Below, piece by piece: positions 17,701 through 25,902 of a DNA stretch of 64,000 bases (positions are counted from its first letter, which is position 1; each line of letters opens with the position of its first letter). Position numbers and translations under genes: made by a program. The notes under the pieces were generated by a model. That model saw only the letters and a list, made by a program, of their open reading frames with translations, was not told the DNA's origin and made no database searches. The stretch is from Scandinavium hiltneri (GTDB lineage Bacteria; Pseudomonadota; Gammaproteobacteria; Enterobacterales; Enterobacteriaceae), in the NCBI RefSeq assembly GCF_024764835.1, contig NZ_JALIGE010000073.1, positions 310,001-374,000 on the forward strand, given 5' to 3'.

Positions 17701-18558
17701 ATGTGGCAAGCGATCTGTAGCCTGTTGAAAGAGCACGGAGACGGCGAAATCGAGCTGCGTAACGAACTGCCCGGCGGAGAAATCCACGCCGCATGGCATT
17801 TACGCGTTAGCGGTCAGGACTATTTCGTCAAATGCGATGAGCGAGAAATGCTGCCCATCTTCACCGCGGAAGCCGATCAACTCGACCTGCTGGCGCGCAG
17901 CGAAACCGTTGCCGTACCCGAGGTGTACGCCGTTGGCAGTGACCGGGATTACAGCTTTGTGGTGATGGAGTTTCTTCCTCCCCGACCGCTGGATGCGCAC
18001 AACGCCTTCCTGCTCGGTCAGCAGCTGGCCCGTCTTCATCAGTGGAGCGAGCAACCGCAGTTTGGCCTCGATTTCGACAACGACCTTTCCACGACGCCTC
18101 AACCCAATGCCTGGCAGCGACGCTGGTCAACCTTCTTTGCAGAACAGCGCATTGGCTGGCAGCTGGAGCTCGCCGCCGAAAAAGGCCTCGCGTTCGGTAA
18201 CATTGATGCCATCGTCGAGCACATCCATCAGCGTCTGAGCTCGCACCAGCCCCAGCCTTCGCTGTTACACGGTGATTTGTGGTCTGGCAACTGCGCACTT
18301 GGCCCGTCTGGCCCCTATATTTTCGACCCGGCCTGCTATTGGGGGGACCGTGAATGCGATTTAGCGATGCTGCCCCTGCACCCGGAACAACCTCCGCAAA
18401 TTTACGATGGCTATCAATCGGTCTCGCCGCTACCCCTTGATTTTCTCGACCGGCAGCCGGTATACCAGCTCTACACGTTACTTAACCGCGCCATTCTGTT
18501 CGGCGGGCAGCATCTGGTGAACGCGCAAAAGGCACTGGATCGCGTGCTGGCCGCATAA
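17701..18558 (+). CDS. yniA: YniA, fructosamine kinase family protein
   Basis: 285 residues starting MWQAICSLLKEHGDGEIELR; GGGGAGAGA precedes the ATG at 17701, and the five extra codons of the longer frame contain that ribosome site. Aminoglycoside-phosphotransferase fold with the catalytic LLHGDLWSGN (Asp about residue 195) and FDPACYWGDRECDLA motifs. Family members phosphorylate ketosamines so that glycated proteins or small molecules can be repaired; the substrate of YniA is not settled. Its 3' end now faces tonB rather than yniB. Confidence 0.92.
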   Translation: MWQAICSLLKEHGDGEIELRNELPGGEIHAAWHLRVSGQDYFVKCDEREMLPIFTAEADQLDLLARSETVAVPEVYAVGSDRDYSFVVMEFLPPRPLDAHNAFLLGQQLARLHQWSEQPQFGLDFDNDLSTTPQPNAWQRRWSTFFAEQRIGWQLELAAEKGLAFGNIDAIVEHIHQRLSSHQPQPSLLHGDLWSGNCALGPSGPYIFDPACYWGDRECDLAMLPLHPEQPPQIYDGYQSVSPLPLDFLDRQPVYQLYTLLNRAILFGGQHLVNAQKALDRVLAA

Positions 18559-18588
18559 AACAAGCCCCGTTAAAAGGGGCTTGTTTTA
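18558..18588. terminator. Bidirectional terminator shared by yniA and tonB
   Basis: Eleven-bp perfect inverted repeat AAACAAGCCCC / GGGGCTTGTTT with a seven-base loop and A/T runs on both flanks. In E. coli the tonB terminator is bidirectional and serves the convergent gene yciA; here the convergent partner is yniA. Confidence 0.93.
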
Positions 18589-18600
18589 TTAATTACTGCG

Positions 18601-19326
18601 TTAGTTAATCGAAACGCCTTTGAGGCGGAATTCGATATTCATGACAATCCCCGTACCCGGTTTACCCGGTTCGTAGCGCCATTTGCGCATCGCGGTTTTC
18701 ACCTCACGCTCAAACATGTTCGATGGCTGGGCTGAGAGGATCTCGAGATTATCCACGCGGCCATCTGCCGTAACGTCAAACTTCACGCGCACTTTGCCTT
18801 CAATACGCAACGCCTGGGCGCGGGCCGGATACTGCGGCTCACCACGGCTTAATGCCCGCGGGCCGGTAGGTGCCGTTACAACCGGTTTACTTGGCGCAGG
18901 AGCGGTATTGGTCGGCGGACGGCTCTGGGTCGTCGAATTTTCAAACGGTGACGCCGGACGCGGCTCAATCGGTTTCGGCTGTGGCTTCGGTTGCTCCACC
19001 TTTTTCACCTGTTTCGGTTTCGGTTTTGGCTTCGGTTTAGGTTTCGGCTCAGGCTTATGAATCACCACCGGCGCTTCTTTCGGCGGTTCTGGCACTACTT
19101 CTGGCTCAGGCTCAGGTTCAACTACCGGCGGTGGAGGCGGTTGTACCGCCTGCGGCGGCTCCAGATCGGCTGGCGTTACCATCGTCACCGTAATAGGCTG
19201 CGCGGGTGCCGGCAGTTCAATAACCTGATGTACCGAGGTATAAAGTAAACCCGCCACTAAGGCTCCGTGAATGACCACAGAAAGCAACGTGGGCCACGGA
19301 AAACGGCGAGGCATATCGAGGGTCAT
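18601..19326 (-). CDS. tonB: Energy transducer TonB
   Basis: 241 residues. N-terminal anchor LLSVVIHGALVAGLLYTSVH with the conserved Ser and His that contact ExbB/ExbD, then long Glu-Pro and Lys-Pro repeats (about 65-130) spanning the periplasm, and the C-terminal domain with PQYPARAQALRIEGKVRVKF and REVKTAMRKWRYEPGKP. It carries proton-motive energy to outer-membrane siderophore and B12 receptors, linking it to btuCD in this window. Start chosen to match MTLDLPRRF of E. coli; an ATG three codons upstream is an alternative. A Fur box overlaps the promoter. Confidence 0.97.
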   Translation of the reverse strand: MTLDMPRRFPWPTLLSVVIHGALVAGLLYTSVHQVIELPAPAQPITVTMVTPADLEPPQAVQPPPPPVVEPEPEPEVVPEPPKEAPVVIHKPEPKPKPKPKPKPKQVKKVEQPKPQPKPIEPRPASPFENSTTQSRPPTNTAPAPSKPVVTAPTGPRALSRGEPQYPARAQALRIEGKVRVKFDVTADGRVDNLEILSAQPSNMFEREVKTAMRKWRYEPGKPGTGIVMNIEFRLKGVSIN

Positions 19327-19372
19327 TGAAGTCATAATCGCTGCAGTTGAAAAATGATGCCTCGATTTTAAA

Positions 19373-19396
19373 TGCAAATAGCAATCATATTCAATA
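19373..19396 (-). promoter_or_regulatory. Fur box at the tonB promoter
   Basis: The segment GAATATGATTGCTATTTGCA on the minus strand resembles the Fur consensus GATAATGATAATCATTATC and the E. coli tonB operator, about 50 nt before the start codon, with AT-rich -10 sequence TTTAAAAT following. Iron repression of tonB is the expected outcome. Confidence 0.7.
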
Positions 19397-19546
19397 AGCC
19401 ATCTTATCTTCGGTCAACTTTCTGCCGCTGTTGGCGAAAAAAAACACACTTATCACGTCCTGTCAGACCTCCCGGAATCTTTGCATTGCAGTCATCAGCG
19501 CTTTGAAATAACGTGTTTCGACAATTTACCGATAAGGACTGTGCCC

Positions 19547-19843
19547 GTGCTTTACGTGATTTATGCTGAAGATGTCGCCGACTCTCTGGAAAAACGTTTG
19601 TCGGTCCGCCCTGCTCATCTTGCCCGTCTGCAGTTGCTGCACGATGAAGGCCGTCTGCTGACCGCAGGCCCAATGCCCGCTGTGGACAGTAACGATCCTG
19701 GCGCAGCCGGTTTTAGCGGTTCGACGGTGATTGCAGAGTTTGAGTCGCTGGAGGCGGCACAGGCCTGGGCTGAGGCCGACCCGTACGTTGCGGCAGCGGT
19801 GTACGGGAATGTGAAAGTGCGTCCGTACAAGAAAGTGTTCTGA
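19547..19843 (+). CDS. yciI: YciI-like protein
   Basis: 98 residues from a GTG start (VLYVIYAEDVADSLEKRL), which gives the family length; AAGGA lies 8 nt upstream. The longer ATG frame adds 22 residues without similarity. Ferredoxin-like alpha/beta dimer family related to muconolactone isomerase, with conserved RPAHLARLQ (His) and GPMPAVDSND (Asp). Catalytic activity is unproven; E. coli YciI lies between tonB and the kch/cls genes as here. Confidence 0.92.
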   Translation: MLYVIYAEDVADSLEKRLSVRPAHLARLQLLHDEGRLLTAGPMPAVDSNDPGAAGFSGSTVIAEFESLEAAQAWAEADPYVAAAVYGNVKVRPYKKVF

Positions 19844-19857
19844 TAAAACCCTAAAAA

Positions 19858-19888
19858 ACAAGAGGCACCACATGCGGTGCCTCTTGTT
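19858..19888. terminator. Bidirectional terminator between yciI and yciY
   Basis: ACAAGAGGCACC / GGTGCCTCTTGT perfect stem with a six-base loop, A-run on the left side; both flanking genes end here. Confidence 0.88.
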
Positions 19889-19889
19889 A

Positions 19890-20063
19890 TCAGAATTCGT
19901 AGATTGCGAAGAGCAGTGAATTTCGCTGCCGCGCGCCCAAACATTTTCTGATTGAGTGGATGCGCATGTTGCGGCGCGACTGAGCTTCCAGCCAACGCGC
20001 TTTGCGACGGCTGGCTTGTCTCAGCATCCGCCAGCGCCCCACTTCGTTTCTGCTACGCTTCAT
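19890..20063 (-). CDS. yciY: Small basic protein YciY
   Basis: 57 residues, MKRSRNEVGRWRMLRQASRR at the N-terminus and NSLLFAIYEF at the C-terminus; about 14 Arg and 3 Lys. It matches E. coli YciY in length, pattern and position next to cls. Function is unknown. Overlapping frames on both strands are shadows. A TTGAAATGA context leaves only a weak ribosome site, so expression may be low. Confidence 0.85.
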   Translation of the reverse strand: MKRSRNEVGRWRMLRQASRRKARWLEAQSRRNMRIHSIRKCLGARQRNSLLFAIYEF

Positions 20064-20201
20064 TTCAACATCTCAGAGATGAAAGAGCGCACATTATAAA
20101 CCCTTGCGCCCGGCTGACCAGTGCTTTTGCCGCCTGTTTTTATTTGCCAGATGAATTCGTACGCGTAAACTCTTAACGACAGGCTTTCAAAAGGATTTTT
20201 T

Positions 20202-21662
20202 ATGACAACCTTCTACACCGTGGTGAGTTGGCTGGTCATTCTGGGGTATTGGTTGTTAATCGCGGGCGTGACGTTACGTATCCTGATGAAACGACGCGCG
20301 GTACCTTCAGCAATGGCATGGTTGCTGATCATTTATATTCTGCCGTTGGTCGGGATCATCGCCTATCTCTCCGTGGGGGAGTTGCATCTGGGGAAGCGTC
20401 GTGCCGAACGTGCCCGTGCGATGTGGCCGTCTACCGCCAAGTGGCTCAACGATCTTAAAGCCTGCAATCATATATTTGCGGAATCTAATAGCCCGGTGGC
20501 GAGCTCACTGTTCAAGCTGTGTGAACGTCGCCAGGGCATTGCCGGGGTTAAAGGCAATCAGCTCCAACTGCTGACCGAATCGGATGACGTCATGCAGGCC
20601 CTGATCCGCGACATTCAGCTCGCGCGTCACAATATCGAAATGGTTTTCTATATCTGGCACCCGGGGGGCATGGCTGACCAGGTCGCGGAATCGCTGATGG
20701 CCGCCGCGCGTCGGGGTGTGCACTGCCGGTTAATGCTCGATTCCGCCGGTAGCGTCGACTTTTTCCGTAGCCCATGGGCGGCGATGATGCGTAACGCCGG
20801 CATCGAAGTGGTGGAAGCGCTGAAAGTTAATCTGATGCGTGTGTTCCTGCGCCGTATGGACCTGCGTCAGCATCGCAAAATGGTGATGATCGATAACTAT
20901 ATTGCCTACACCGGCAGCATGAACATGGTTGACCCGCGCTTCTTCAAACAGGATGCAGGCGTTGGGCAATGGGTCGATTTGATGGCCCGTATGGAAGGCC
21001 CAATCGCTACTTCAATGGGGATTGTCTACTCCTGCGACTGGGAAATCGAAACCGGCAAACGCATTCTGCCCCCTGCCCCCGACGCCAATATTATGCCGTT
21101 CGAAGAAGCGAGCGGGCACACTATCCATACCATCGCTTCCGGCCCGGGTTTCCCGGAAGACTTAATTCATCAGGCGCTGCTCACTGCGGCTTATTCTGCG
21201 CGTGAATACCTGATAATGACCACGCCGTACTTTGTGCCAAGCGACGATCTGCTTCACGCGATTTGCACCGCCGCTCAGCGTGGGGTGGACGTGAGCATTA
21301 TTATGCCGCGCAAGAACGATTCGGTGTTGGTAGGCTGGGCGAGCCGCGCCTTCTTCACCGAGTTGCTAGCCGCTGGCGTTAAGATTTATCAGTTCGAAGG
21401 CGGCCTGCTGCACACCAAAAGCGTGCTGGTCGATGGCGAACTGAGCCTGGTTGGCACGGTGAATCTGGATATGCGCAGCCTGTGGCTGAACTTTGAAATC
21501 ACTCTGGCGATTGATGACGCTGGTTTTGGCGGTGATTTGGCGGCGGTACAGGACGATTATATTTCCCGTTCGCGCCTGCTGGATGCTCAGCGCTGGTTAA
21601 AACGCCCGCTATGGCAGCGCGTCACCGAGCGACTGTTTTACTTCTTTAGTCCGTTGCTGTAA
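20202..21662 (+). CDS. clsA: Cardiolipin synthase A
   Basis: 486 residues, the usual ClsA length. Two N-terminal hydrophobic segments (about 3-25 and 37-60) anchor it in the inner membrane; two phospholipase D HKD motifs follow: HRKMVMID (His about 224) and HTKSVLVD (His about 404). It condenses two phosphatidylglycerols to cardiolipin and glycerol. AAGGATT precedes the start. yciU follows after 34 nt and may be cotranscribed. Confidence 0.97.
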   Translation: MTTFYTVVSWLVILGYWLLIAGVTLRILMKRRAVPSAMAWLLIIYILPLVGIIAYLSVGELHLGKRRAERARAMWPSTAKWLNDLKACNHIFAESNSPVASSLFKLCERRQGIAGVKGNQLQLLTESDDVMQALIRDIQLARHNIEMVFYIWHPGGMADQVAESLMAAARRGVHCRLMLDSAGSVDFFRSPWAAMMRNAGIEVVEALKVNLMRVFLRRMDLRQHRKMVMIDNYIAYTGSMNMVDPRFFKQDAGVGQWVDLMARMEGPIATSMGIVYSCDWEIETGKRILPPAPDANIMPFEEASGHTIHTIASGPGFPEDLIHQALLTAAYSAREYLIMTTPYFVPSDDLLHAICTAAQRGVDVSIIMPRKNDSVLVGWASRAFFTELLAAGVKIYQFEGGLLHTKSVLVDGELSLVGTVNLDMRSLWLNFEITLAIDDAGFGGDLAAVQDDYISRSRLLDAQRWLKRPLWQRVTERLFYFFSPLL

Positions 21663-21696
21663 AACGTGCCCATTAGCTGAAAATCTAGGTGTCATC

Positions 21697-22026
21697 ATGG
21701 AAATGGATTTAAATAATCGCCTGACCGAAGACGAAACGCTCGAGCAGGCCTACGATATTTTTCTCGAACTGGCGGGTGATAACCTCGATCCTGCGGATAT
21801 CATTATCTTTAATTTGCAGTTTGAAGAACGTGGCGGCGCCGAGCTTTTCGACCCGGCGGAAGACTGGCAGGAACATGTCGATTTCGATTTGAACCCTGAT
21901 TTCTTCGCCGAAGTGGTCATCGGTCTGGCCGATACCGACGGCGGCGAATTAAACGATATCTTTGCCCGCGTGCTGCTGTGTCGCGATAAAGACCATAAGA
22001 TTTGCCATATTCTGTGGCGTGAATAA
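21697..22026 (+). CDS. yciU: YciU, DUF440 protein
   Basis: 109 residues, very acidic (LELAGDNLDPADIIIFN, EERGGAELFDPAEDWQEHVD), closely similar to E. coli YciU, a DUF440 protein thought to mimic double-stranded DNA charge. No enzymatic motif. Located after clsA as in E. coli. Confidence 0.94.
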   Translation: MEMDLNNRLTEDETLEQAYDIFLELAGDNLDPADIIIFNLQFEERGGAELFDPAEDWQEHVDFDLNPDFFAEVVIGLADTDGGELNDIFARVLLCRDKDHKICHILWRE

Positions 22027-22046
22027 TCGTAGAGTATGAACAATAT

Positions 22047-22070
22047 AAGGCTGCTTACGCAGCCTTTTTT
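22047..22070 (+). terminator. Terminator of clsA-yciU
   Basis: AAGGCTGC / GCAGCCTT stem, four-base loop TTAC, six T. It touches the last codon of the convergent channel gene. Confidence 0.9.
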
Positions 22071-22911
22071 ATTTCCCTTCCGGCAATGGCGTGCCACAGG
22101 TGCTGCAGTAATTGGCATTTTTTTCATGCCCGGTATGCCGACATTTCGGGCATACGCGCGTACTACGACGGTTCTGATACTCATTACTCATATGGGTAGT
22201 AATTAACCCGGTTGGAATAGCGATTACCGAGTAACCAATCAAAATGAGCAGCGACGCTACAAACCGTCCGACACCGGTATGTGGGGCAATATCGCCGTAG
22301 CCCACGGTAGTGGCGGTTACCACCGCCCAGTACACCGACGCCCCTAAGGTCACAAAGCCGTTCTCGGGGCCTTCGATGCCGTACATCAGCGAGCCGAACA
22401 CCACCATCACAATCGCGATTAAGAAATAGAACACCATTAATTGATGGCGGGCTCTGACAATCGCCAGCCAGAAGACCCGCAGCGATGACATATAGCGCAG
22501 CAGCTTTAGCACGCGCAGAATACGAATGGTCCTCAATGCCCGCCAGGCGAAAACATAATTCACGCTTATTTCCGGCCATAGCCAAAGAACATACATCGGC
22601 AGCACGGTGATTAAATCGATTATTCCCCAAAAGCTGAATACATATTTCGCGGGCTGCGGCCAGCACAACACTCGAAGAAAATACTCAGCGGTAAATACCG
22701 CAGTGATGAGCAGTTCCAGATAGACAAAGGTGTGCCACTGATCGAAAGTCAGATGGTAATGAGAATCTATTGCCGATTCGACAAAAATAATCACGACGCT
22801 GAATAGCGCAAAAAAACCACACAACGCCTCGACGCGACGTCCGCAGCGGGTACTTTGATCAAACAGAATGCGGTAAAGACGCTGGCGGAGTGAAACCGGG
22901 GCGACGAGCAC
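22069..22911 (-). CDS. Voltage-gated potassium channel with C-terminal zinc ribbon
   Basis: 280 residues. Six transmembrane segments: S1-S3 (about 28-125), an S4 helix with regularly spaced arginines (FAWRALRTIRILRVLKLLR, about 137-155), then S5, pore and S6 with the potassium filter TTVGYGD (about residues 203-209). After S6 the tail holds a CxxC-(14)-CxxC pair (VCPKCRHTG and YCSTCGTPLP), a zinc-ribbon. E. coli carries kch (with an RCK domain) in this place; this gene is a different type, similar to channels seen in other enterobacteria. Zinc binding is inferred from the cysteines. Confidence 0.9.
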   Translation of the reverse strand: MLVAPVSLRQRLYRILFDQSTRCGRRVEALCGFFALFSVVIIFVESAIDSHYHLTFDQWHTFVYLELLITAVFTAEYFLRVLCWPQPAKYVFSFWGIIDLITVLPMYVLWLWPEISVNYVFAWRALRTIRILRVLKLLRYMSSLRVFWLAIVRARHQLMVFYFLIAIVMVVFGSLMYGIEGPENGFVTLGASVYWAVVTATTVGYGDIAPHTGVGRFVASLLILIGYSVIAIPTGLITTHMSNEYQNRRSTRVCPKCRHTGHEKNANYCSTCGTPLPEGK

Positions 22912-22924
22912 AATAACCTCACAA

Positions 22925-22950
22925 TAAAAAGGGCTGACATTTGTCAGCCC
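22925..22950 (-). terminator. Terminator of the opp operon
   Basis: GGGCTGACA / TGTCAGCCC with a short AT loop and, on the minus strand, five T; directly after oppF. Confidence 0.9.
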
Positions 22951-22956
22951 GGGAGA

Positions 22957-23961
22957 TTATAGCGGGTCCACCTTCAGACAGGAAACAGCATGTCGGAAGC
23001 TGCCCTCCAGAACCGGTCGCGTTTTCGCACATTCCGGCCCGGCAATCGGGCAACGGGTGCGGAATACGCAGCCTGACGGCGGGTTGATAGGCGACGGTAA
23101 CTCACCTTCCAATAATTGTATCTTTTTGTTCTTTTCCAGATCCGGGTCTGGAATGGGCACCGCGGACATCAGCGCTTTGGTGTAAGGGTGCAACGGATTG
23201 TGGTAAACCTGATCGTAAGTTCCCAGTTCTACCGCATGGCCCAGATACATTACCAGCACGCGATCGGAGATGTGTTTTACCACCGCCAGATCGTGGGCGA
23301 TGAAAATCAGCGACAGTCCCATTTCACGTTGCAACTGCTGGAGCAGGTTTACCACCTGCGCCTGAATCGACACGTCCAGCGCCGAAACTGGTTCGTCACA
23401 GATAATCAGTTTTGGCTCAAGAATCAGCGCGCGGGCGATACCGATACGCTGACACTGACCGCCGGAAAATTCATGCGGGTAACGGTTGATGAGGTTCGGC
23501 AGCAGGCCGACTTTCATCATCATTGCCTTCACGCGGTCACGGACTTCCTGACGCGGCATTTTCGGATGATAGGTGCGCAGCGGCTCGGCGATGATGTCGC
23601 CGATATTCATACGCGGGTTCAGGGAAGCCAGCGGATCCTGGAAAATCATCTGAATGTCGCTGCGCACGGCGCGCCATTCGTCCGGTTTCATACCCAGTAA
23701 ATCTTTACCCAGCCAGGCGACACGCCCTTCGGTGGCTTTCACCAGGCCGATGATGGCGCGGGCAAAGGTCGATTTACCACAGCCAGATTCTCCGACTACG
23801 CCCAGCGTTTCGCCTTCATACAGTCGCAGCGTTACGCCATCGACCGCCTTCAGGGTTTTCGAGGGCTGCCAGAACCACTGTTTGCCATCTTTGATGTCAA
23901 AGTGCACTTTTAGATCGGCAATTTCGAGCAGAACTTTTTTATCTTCAGTCACGGCGTTCAT
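22957..23961 (-). CDS. oppF: Oligopeptide ABC transporter ATPase OppF
   Basis: 334 residues. Walker A GESGCGKST, signature FSGGQCQRIGIAR, Walker B LIICDEPVSALD and a C-terminal oligopeptide-type extension with CxxxxxC cysteines (GCVFRTRCPIAGPEC) that in this family can hold an Fe-S cluster. Works as a heterodimer with OppD. The start overlaps the oppD stop by 4 nt (ATGA), so translation is coupled. Confidence 0.98.
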   Translation of the reverse strand: MNAVTEDKKVLLEIADLKVHFDIKDGKQWFWQPSKTLKAVDGVTLRLYEGETLGVVGESGCGKSTFARAIIGLVKATEGRVAWLGKDLLGMKPDEWRAVRSDIQMIFQDPLASLNPRMNIGDIIAEPLRTYHPKMPRQEVRDRVKAMMMKVGLLPNLINRYPHEFSGGQCQRIGIARALILEPKLIICDEPVSALDVSIQAQVVNLLQQLQREMGLSLIFIAHDLAVVKHISDRVLVMYLGHAVELGTYDQVYHNPLHPYTKALMSAVPIPDPDLEKNKKIQLLEGELPSPINPPSGCVFRTRCPIAGPECAKTRPVLEGSFRHAVSCLKVDPL

Positions 23962-24968
23962 ACCAGATCCCCCACCGGTTTAAAGCAGGCGCGTAAACGG
24001 CCAGGCGCGAACGCCTCCAGAGGCGGAGCCGTATTGCAGATTTCCATCGCATGCGGGCAGCGCGGCTGGAACGGACAGCCTTTCGGCAGACGCATCAGAT
24101 TTGGCGGGTTGCCTGGAATGGTCAACAGCGCTTCACCTTCTGCATCCAGACGCGGCACCGCGTTAAGCAGCCCCATCGAATACGGGTGTGCCGGGTGATA
24201 AAACACGTCGCGCGCGTTGCCATATTCCATGGTGCGCCCGGCGTACATCACCAACACTTTGTCGCAGATCCCGGCCACAACGCCGAGATCGTGCGTGATC
24301 ATGATGATGGCGGTGTTGAATTCGCTTTTCAGCTCATTCAGCAGGGTCATGATTTGCGCCTGAACGGTCACGTCCAGTGCGGTCGTCGGTTCATCGGCAA
24401 TCAGCAGTTTTGGCCGACACAGCAGCGCCATGGCGATCATCACACGCTGGCGCATACCACCAGAAAACTCGTGCGGGTACATGCGCATACGCTTACGCGC
24501 TTCCGGCATTTTTACCGCATCAAGCATCCGCACTGACTCTTCAAACGCTTCGGCTTTGCCCATGCCTTTGTGCAGCATCAGTACTTCCATCAGCTGCTCG
24601 CCCACCCGCATGTACGGGTTCAGGGACGTCATCGGATCCTGGAAAATCATCGAAATCTGTTCGGCGCGCAGTCGGTTAAGCTCTTTCTCCGGCAGATTCA
24701 GGATCTGACGGCCGTTAAAAGAAGCGACGCCGCCAATACGGCCGTTCTTCGCCAGTAGACCCATCAGTGCAAACGCGGTCTGGGATTTACCGGAACCGGA
24801 TTCGCCGACGATCCCCAGCGTTTCGCCCGCTTTCAGGCTGAAATTCAGATCGTTTACCGCCGTCACGTCACCGTCTGCGGTGGCAAACGTTACGCGTAAA
24901 TCTTTCACGTCAAGCAGCAGGCCAGCTTGTTGCTGCTGCGGGGCGTTAACCATTTCAATCGTGCTCAT
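23958..24968 (-). CDS. oppD: Oligopeptide ABC transporter ATPase OppD
   Basis: 336 residues with Walker A GESGSGKSQ, signature FSGGMRQRVMIA, Walker B LLIADEPTTALD and the C-terminal GCPFQPRCPHAMEIC motif. Partner of OppF; energises import of peptides of two to five residues through OppBC. Confidence 0.98.
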   Translation of the reverse strand: MSTIEMVNAPQQQQAGLLLDVKDLRVTFATADGDVTAVNDLNFSLKAGETLGIVGESGSGKSQTAFALMGLLAKNGRIGGVASFNGRQILNLPEKELNRLRAEQISMIFQDPMTSLNPYMRVGEQLMEVLMLHKGMGKAEAFEESVRMLDAVKMPEARKRMRMYPHEFSGGMRQRVMIAMALLCRPKLLIADEPTTALDVTVQAQIMTLLNELKSEFNTAIIMITHDLGVVAGICDKVLVMYAGRTMEYGNARDVFYHPAHPYSMGLLNAVPRLDAEGEALLTIPGNPPNLMRLPKGCPFQPRCPHAMEICNTAPPLEAFAPGRLRACFKPVGDLV

Positions 24969-24979
24969 GGCATCACTCC

Positions 24980-25888
24980 TTAGCGGTCTTTCGGATCGAG
25001 GGCATCACGCAAGCCATCGCCGATAAAGTTGAAACAAAACAGGGTTACTACCAGGAAACCAGCCGGATACAGCAGCAACCATGGAGACACTTCCATGGAG
25101 TTGGCGCCATCACTCAATAATGCGCCCCAGCTGCTGAGCGGCTCCTGGGTACCCAGACCGAGGAAGCTCAGGAACGATTCAAACAGGATCATGCTTGGCA
25201 CCAGCAGTGAAGCGTAAACCACCACCACGCCCAGCACGTTTGGCACGATATGACGCACCACGATATTCGCGGTTGAGACACCACCCACCTGCGCCGCTTC
25301 GATAAACTCTTTGCGCTTCAGGCTTAAGGTCTGGCCGCGCACGATACGCGCCATATCCAGCCAGGAAACCATCCCGATGGCCACGAAGATAAGCAGGATG
25401 TTCTGGCCGAAGAAGGTCACCAGCAAAATAACGAAGAACATGAACGGGAAGGAGTTCAGGATCTCCAGCAGACGCATCATCACAGAGTCTACTTTTCCGC
25501 CGAGGTAGCCGGAAAGCGAGCCGTACAGTGTTCCGAGAATAACGGCGACCAGCGCCGCGGCGATCCCGACCATCAGCGAGATTCGACCACCAATCGCGAC
25601 ACGCACTAATAAATCACGGCCGGATGAATCGGTCCCGAAATAGTGCCCAGAAGGCATATCAGGGGCGCTGGACATCATGTTCCAGTCGGTATCGAAGTAG
25701 CTGAACTGCGACAGCATCGGGGCCAGCGTTACGAACAAGGCGATAACCACCAGCACAATCAGGCTGGCGACCGCCGCACGGTTATGCATAAAACGACGGC
25801 GGGCGTCCTGCCAAAGGCTGCGGCCTTCGACTTCCAGTTTTTCACTGAAGTGTTCCAGCGCCTCGCTGTTTTTCTTACTCAACATCAT
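24980..25888 (-). CDS. oppC: Oligopeptide ABC transporter permease OppC
   Basis: 302 residues; an N-terminal cytoplasmic stretch (about 1-37), then six membrane segments and the DppC-type EAA loop region (KRKEFIEAAQVGGVSTANIV). Start MMLSKKNSEALEHF agrees with E. coli OppC. Pairs with OppB in the inner membrane. Confidence 0.97.
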   Translation of the reverse strand: MMLSKKNSEALEHFSEKLEVEGRSLWQDARRRFMHNRAAVASLIVLVVIALFVTLAPMLSQFSYFDTDWNMMSSAPDMPSGHYFGTDSSGRDLLVRVAIGGRISLMVGIAAALVAVILGTLYGSLSGYLGGKVDSVMMRLLEILNSFPFMFFVILLVTFFGQNILLIFVAIGMVSWLDMARIVRGQTLSLKRKEFIEAAQVGGVSTANIVVRHIVPNVLGVVVVYASLLVPSMILFESFLSFLGLGTQEPLSSWGALLSDGANSMEVSPWLLLYPAGFLVVTLFCFNFIGDGLRDALDPKDR

Positions 25889-25902
25889 GGCGAACTCCAG
25901 TG

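Noticed and set aside
18950..19130. Repetitive stretch that could look like a tandem-repeat locus
   Set aside because: It encodes the Glu-Pro/Lys-Pro region of TonB, normal for the protein.
19615..19995. 126-codon minus-strand frame across yciI and yciY
   Set aside because: Overlaps the better supported yciI and yciY, lacks similarity and crosses their shared terminator.
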